Source of the DNA: Trichoplax sp. H2
Lineage: Eukaryota > Placozoa > Uniplacotomia > Trichoplacea
Direction: 5' to 3'
Assembly (NCBI GenBank): GCA_003344405.1
Contig: NOWV01000007.1
Coordinates: 496,001 to 560,000 of the forward strand
DNA length: 64,000 bases
The notes below the pieces were generated by a model. The model ran no database searches. It had not been told where the DNA came from and saw nothing but the letters and a program-made list of their open reading frames with translations. A program made the translations under genes and the position numbers. Within the stretch, counting starts at the first letter, position 1; the number at the start of each line of letters is the position of its first letter. This document shows positions 59,461-64,000 of this stretch, piece after piece.

Positions 59461-60632
59461 AAATCGATCTGCAAAAGTCTTTACTTGTGAGTCTAGATTT
59501 TCGTAAAAAAGAAAGTTATGTGCTTATAAAAAATTCGGTACAGGTACAGTGCTACTATCTTGCTAAAGGCTGGGCAAGTATAGAAGGCTACTATATGTGT
59601 ACCGAATGGAATCCATTAAATTGCTTCTTAACTTAGTCAGTCAGTTTACCTATATCGTAAGAAACCGAAGAGTAATAATATAATTCTATATTATTTTCTT
59701 GTGCAGAAAATTGTTTACAATTACTTCTGTAATTTTAAAGTCAATCTTCTAGATGTATAAATCAGTATTAAATGTAAAGCATGTATTACACGTATACCAA
59801 TCGCCGGCTAATAGTAAAGTATTGATACCGATAGATTAAATTTAATGCAATATTCTACTCTATGATAGAATAGGCTATATAAATTAGAGTTCTTCAAGGA
59901 GTCATCATTATCAGCAAGCGAACGATAGTTTGTATAACACGAGTTGTAGTTTTTACACCTGTGCAGTATAACCACCTCCGAATATTGTATTGCCACTACT
60001 ATTGCCTTACTCACAATAGTCCTACAGTAAATACTTGTTATAATTTAGCACAAAGCATTATAGAGTCTGCTATCTTGCGATAATACTAGACGATACATTT
60101 TACCAACTTGTAGAACTAGCAAGTTTAAAATAATTCTTAAAAAGATGCAAATTTTTATGAGCATTCACCATAACACATAGCTACAGCAGCCATAGAACGT
60201 GCAGAACTTACGAGTTGTGACAAAGCATACTTACAGGTTGTAAAGATATACTGGACGTCTGTCGATTCTAGTAGTTTGGTTACGTCAGGACTTATTCAGT
60301 AGAATGTGAATTCAACTTGATTCAAATGCTGCTATAGTAAATGATACTTCTGTATTCGTCTTATGACTGAATCAGTGGATTTTCTCTAAATTCATCATAC
60401 GATTTGTTGGAGTAAACTTGCCATTCATCTGTGGCTGCGTTTTATCGAATGGCTCGCTTCTAGGGTATGAGTTCGCAATGAATCCAGTCCAAAACTGATG
60501 TCATTAACCGTGACTCACTTGCAAAGATAGGGACTAGCAGAAGATGCCATACAGTACTGTCATAGTGACATCATTTTATCGCGGATAAGTCATGTGACAT
60601 GAGTTATCCAAATGACCGTGTACCGTAAAAAT

Positions 60633-60660
60633 GACAGTACAGTACAGTACTTGTACTGTA
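60633..60660. repeat. ACAGT/ACTGT palindrome near the RPB1 promoter
   Basis: The stretch gacagtacagtacagtac is followed at once by ttgtactgta, forming a short inverted repeat about 90 bases upstream of the RPB1 TATA box. Confidence 0.75.
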
Positions 60661-60747
60661 AGTCTGTACGAGTGTACGTCCAAGTCAGGAGGGCCCCTTC
60701 TGCCACTGATTTTCACTTCCCTCCCCCGCAGAACTCCTTGCGAAGAC

Positions 60748-60780
60748 TATATAAACCGGTGATCTCACGCTTTCAGTTTT
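60748..60780 (+). promoter_or_regulatory. TATA box and initiator of RPB1
   Basis: TATATAAA at 60748-60755 is followed by an initiator-like TTCAGTT, its A at about 60775, at the canonical spacing of about 27 bases. That would give a 5' UTR of about 220 bases before the ATG at 60996. The assignment is from sequence alone. Confidence 0.6.
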
Positions 60781-60995
60781 CAGATCTGTTGTGAGGATCT
60801 ATCACAGCAGAAGCGGGAAGGGAAAAGAGAGAGTTTTTGATTCATTTAAAGGATAAAAACTACATCGAGGGACATTGAATAGAAGAAGAGCAATTCCTTT
60901 GAATTAACAGACTGTTTAAGGTTGCTTTCTAGCATACGAGCAAGTCCATTTGTATTTACGGTGTCTTTGGAAAGAGGGGCTGTTAAAAAATCAAA

Positions 60996-63900
60996 ATGGC
61001 GCAGCAACAGCAAATTATTTCAACAGCTCCAATAAGGAATATCAACCGAGTTCAGTTTGGAATTCTTAGTCCGGATGAAATTGTAAGTTTAGGCTGGCAT
61101 GTTTTCCATTTCTCGTTGATTTGAATGTGCAAATCTAGCTAATGGGCTCGTGGGTTGTAGAAATTTCATTGCTGTTTATTGCGCTAGCAGAGTAGTCGTT
61201 ATGAACGTGCTTGTCTTTGATCTTTTGCACTGGTTATGAACAGCCGTGATGTACTAGTGCACACGAAGACTAATACTTGCCACTATTACATGCATACTAC
61301 TGAATGTGCACTATAGTAGTGAAGTCGATACAGGAACACTACTAAAGCACAGTACTGTATATTAATTAGAACTCTAGTATCTTGATTGACTATCATTAAG
61401 AATTGACCGCACTTAAGTGCCATCATTCATGAATTCATTTACCTACCTACATACCAGCATACACAATAAGATTAGATTAGTTAGTACATAGGAAGGATAT
61501 TGCTGTTGTAGCCGGACTTTTCTCGTTTCAAAAATGGACTTACATTTAGAGACTTGGTTTTTTGAAAAGTACAGTACAGTAGTGTGGATGCCAGACCGCA
61601 GCTACTGCTGCAAGTTAAGGTAGTAGGTAAAACGCAGCAGCGTGGATTGCTACAGTATTAGCCTAAATGGTCTTGTCGTGAAGTATTTACAGCCATTTTT
61701 GACAATGTAAAAACATCGAGAAAACTTCGTGTTGCCAATAGATTGATGAAATGTTTTTGAAAGGTTTATTGACCTGTTATTATTCACTAATTGCAGCTAT
61801 AGACTGATATGGAATATTCTTCCTTATTTAGAGTTATTGATGAGGATAATTATACAGTACTTGGGTATTGAATATATTTAGATATTTTCTGCTTTATATT
61901 GACTGTTTTAGAAACGAATGTCTGTGACACCAGGCGGAATTCGGTACGCTGAAACATATGAAGCAGGCAAACCGAAATTATGTGGTTTATTAGATCCAAG
62001 ACAAGGACCAGTTGATCGTAGCTCAAGATGCCAGACTTGCGCGGGTACCGTTAATGAGTGCCCTGGTCACTTCGGGCATATTGAACTAGCCAGGCCCGTA
62101 TTTCATATTGGTTTCTTGGTCAAATCAATCAAGATACTTCGTTGTGTATGCTTTTACTGCTCTAAGCTACTCATAAAAAAGGTACAGATTGAAATATGTA
62201 TCCTATTATACGTTCGAAACTATTTCTAAGCTGAGGAATTAAGCATAAAATGAAATGTACTATACAACAGATACAATTTTATGTTTATACTACGTAACGT
62301 TACGTAATAGAATTGTTACATTACATGTTGGTATAAAGATCTTTACTGAGTATCTGCTGACCATAAATCTTGCAGTTCATCTAACATATTTCTTCCTATT
62401 TATTCGTTTTATGCTTGACGATAGTCTGATCCAAAGGTCATCGATATAATATCTAAGACACGGGGCAGACTAAGAGTAAGATTGCAACATATATATGATC
62501 TATGTAAAAGCAAGAATATCTGCCAAAATGATGATGGCGAAGATGCAGAAGGCTTAGATGAGAAAAAGGTAGCTCTTGGTGTAATTTATATAAATGTGCG
62601 AGAGTATATACGGATTCGGATATATACTTGACATTGCAATGTATTTTTCAATCAACGCGCATAACACAATTTGTACAATTTATTATTTAGGAACATAGTG
62701 GATGTGGACGCCATCAACCTATCATTAGGCGCAATGGATTAGAATTGACTGCTGAATGGAAAAAAATAAATGAAGATTCTCAAGAGAGAAAAATCAATCT
62801 AACAGCTGAACGTGTCTATGAAATATTCAAACGTATATCTGATGAAGATTCTGAAGTACTTGGAATGGATCCACGATTTGCTCGACCCGATTGGATGATT
62901 ATCACATGTTTGCCAGTTCCTCCTCTACATGTTAGACCATCTGTAGTGATGCATGGCTCTGCAAGAAGCCAGGTAAAGATTTTATTCAAGTAATCTGAAT
63001 GTAACGTGTCTGATTTTAATTCTTGATAAAGCTACTGTAATAATGTATTAATATGTATATCTTATAGGATGATTTAACGCATAAACTGGCAGATATAATC
63101 AAGGCGAATAACAACCTGAAACGGAACGAAAGCTGTGGCGCTCCGGCTCATGTTATTACGGAAGATACTAGAATGCTGCAATTCCATGTTACTACGTTAA
63201 CTGACAATGAAGTCCCTGGAATGCCTAAGGTATTATTTTCTGCCTAAAGTTAGCTTTTACCGGTATGCAGTGCATTTCATACGCTTCTTTATTTAGGCAA
63301 TGCAAAAATCTGGGAGACCGTTGAAATCAATTAAGCAAAGGTTAAAAGGTAAAGAGGGTCGTATTCGTGGTAATTTGATGGGAAAACGTGTAGATTTTTC
63401 TGCCCGTACTGTCATCACGCCGGATTCAAATCTTGAGATTGATCAAGTTGGGGTTCCTCGATCTATTGCTCAAACACTCTCATATCCTGAGATAGTAACT
63501 CCTCTAAACATTGATAGGTAATAAAAAATGTCGCTATATGTAGTATACAGCATACTGGTATACTCGTATATTTATTGGGCATTTCGATTAATGTATAAAA
63601 TGGGTGAATGTGCGGTAACCTTTACCAATTCATATTAACGATTTTAAAATTTCTATCGGTAGGATGTATGTATTAGTAAGACGAGGACCGGATCACTATC
63701 CCGGCGCCAAATATGTTATTCGAGAGTCGGGAGAACGGATAAATTTAAAATTTCGTGCTTCCCGCGATGACTTAACGTTACACTTTGGCGATAAGGTTAA
63801 CTATGACTTGGTTTTAACATTTCTCTCGTCTTTAATTTTATGGGTTGCATTTTACCAGTGACTTGACTTGATAACGTATTGTCGAATAAATTATACTGGT

Positions 63901-64000
63901 AAGGTGTCTATTGTAAAAGAAAAACTAAAATTAAGTAATTACTTGTTATATAGGTCGAAAGGCATATTCAAAACGACGATATTATCGTATTTAATCGTCA
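60996..64000 (+). CDS. POLR2A: RNA polymerase II largest subunit RPB1, N-terminal part
   Basis: Catalytic subunit of RNA polymerase II. Eight exons lie in the window, phase consistent: 60996-61082, 61912-62181, 62425-62568, 62691-62972, 63068-63229, 63297-63517, 63663-63795 and 63954 to the right edge. Start [20 protein letters not shown], with the family block [10 protein letters not shown]. Clamp zinc ligands: [17 protein letters not shown], then CVCFYC, and SGCGRH for the second zinc site. Then [20 protein letters not shown], the lid/rudder region with [20 protein letters not shown] and [20 protein letters not shown], and DDIIVFNR just before the active-site exons off the right edge. The first intron (829 bases) is the longest here and carries palindromes, for example near 61568. 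The acidic stretch after KNIC ([14 protein letters not shown]) replaces the vertebrate equivalent. The Mg-binding loop and C-terminal heptads are outside the window. Confidence 0.98.

Larger units (their letters stand above)
59461..60995. other. Divergent intergenic region between DUS4L and RPB1
   Basis: It contains both promoters. Short open frames have no recognisable motifs. From about 60680 to the RPB1 start the sequence is less AT-rich and purine/pyrimidine-tracted, which fits a promoter plus 5' UTR. A palindrome cluster sits at 60633-60660. Confidence 0.6.

Noticed and set aside
59249-59506. Plus-strand open frame over the DUS4L 5' end
   Set aside because: Antisense shadow of a strongly conserved enzyme frame.

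Overview
This is nuclear DNA from an animal. It is AT-rich and made of intron-dense protein genes on both strands, with mostly short introns (about 60-400 bases) and clean GT-AG borders. The gene set (a zizimin-type DOCK GEF, IFT81, a K+-dependent Na+/Ca2+ exchanger, a sigma-class glutathione transferase, a Misshapen-type MAP4K, RPL8, DUS4L and RPB1) indicates a ciliated metazoan. Small gene size, no vertebrate-style long introns and roughly one gene per 6-8 kb suggest a compact, early-branching animal genome. A placozoan is my best guess, but the species is inferred, not shown.

Layout: 1-9573 (-) N-terminal two thirds of a DOCK9/10/11-like gene, running off the left edge; 14528-20473 (+) IFT81, complete in 22 exons; 20474-33063 a 12.6 kb stretch with no gene I can recognise and two tandem arrays; 33064-36607 (+) SLC24A-type exchanger, complete in 10 exons; 36813-38775 (-) an SR-type protein resembling RSRC1; 39.9-40.9 kb a satellite-like array; 42234-44308 (-) sigma-class GST in 4 exons; 46805-47877 (+) RPL8 in 3 exons; 49432-55616 (-) MAP4K4/MINK/TNIK-type kinase in 27 exons; 58513-59460 (-) intronless DUS4L; 60996-64000 (+) RPB1, running off the right edge behind a TATA/Inr promoter. 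I built the exon models by matching translated segments to my memory of each family and checking splice sites and reading phase. For DOCK, IFT81, the exchanger, RPL8, GST, the kinase and RPB1 the phases add up throughout.

The genes do not form one pathway; this is an ordinary mixed animal neighbourhood (small-GTPase signalling, cilia, Ca2+ transport, splicing, detoxification, translation, tRNA modification, transcription). The most unusual signal lies between the genes: a dispersed family of self-complementary pentamer arrays built from ACAGT and its reverse complement ACTGT (typically TACTGTACAGTA). They cluster in intergenic DNA and introns at 9.9-14.2 kb and 39-61.6 kb and are nearly absent from the 20-38 kb interval. 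Three tandem arrays with different unit lengths and two probable GC-AG introns are the other points of note. I found no convincing transposon, tRNA, CRISPR or viral element.
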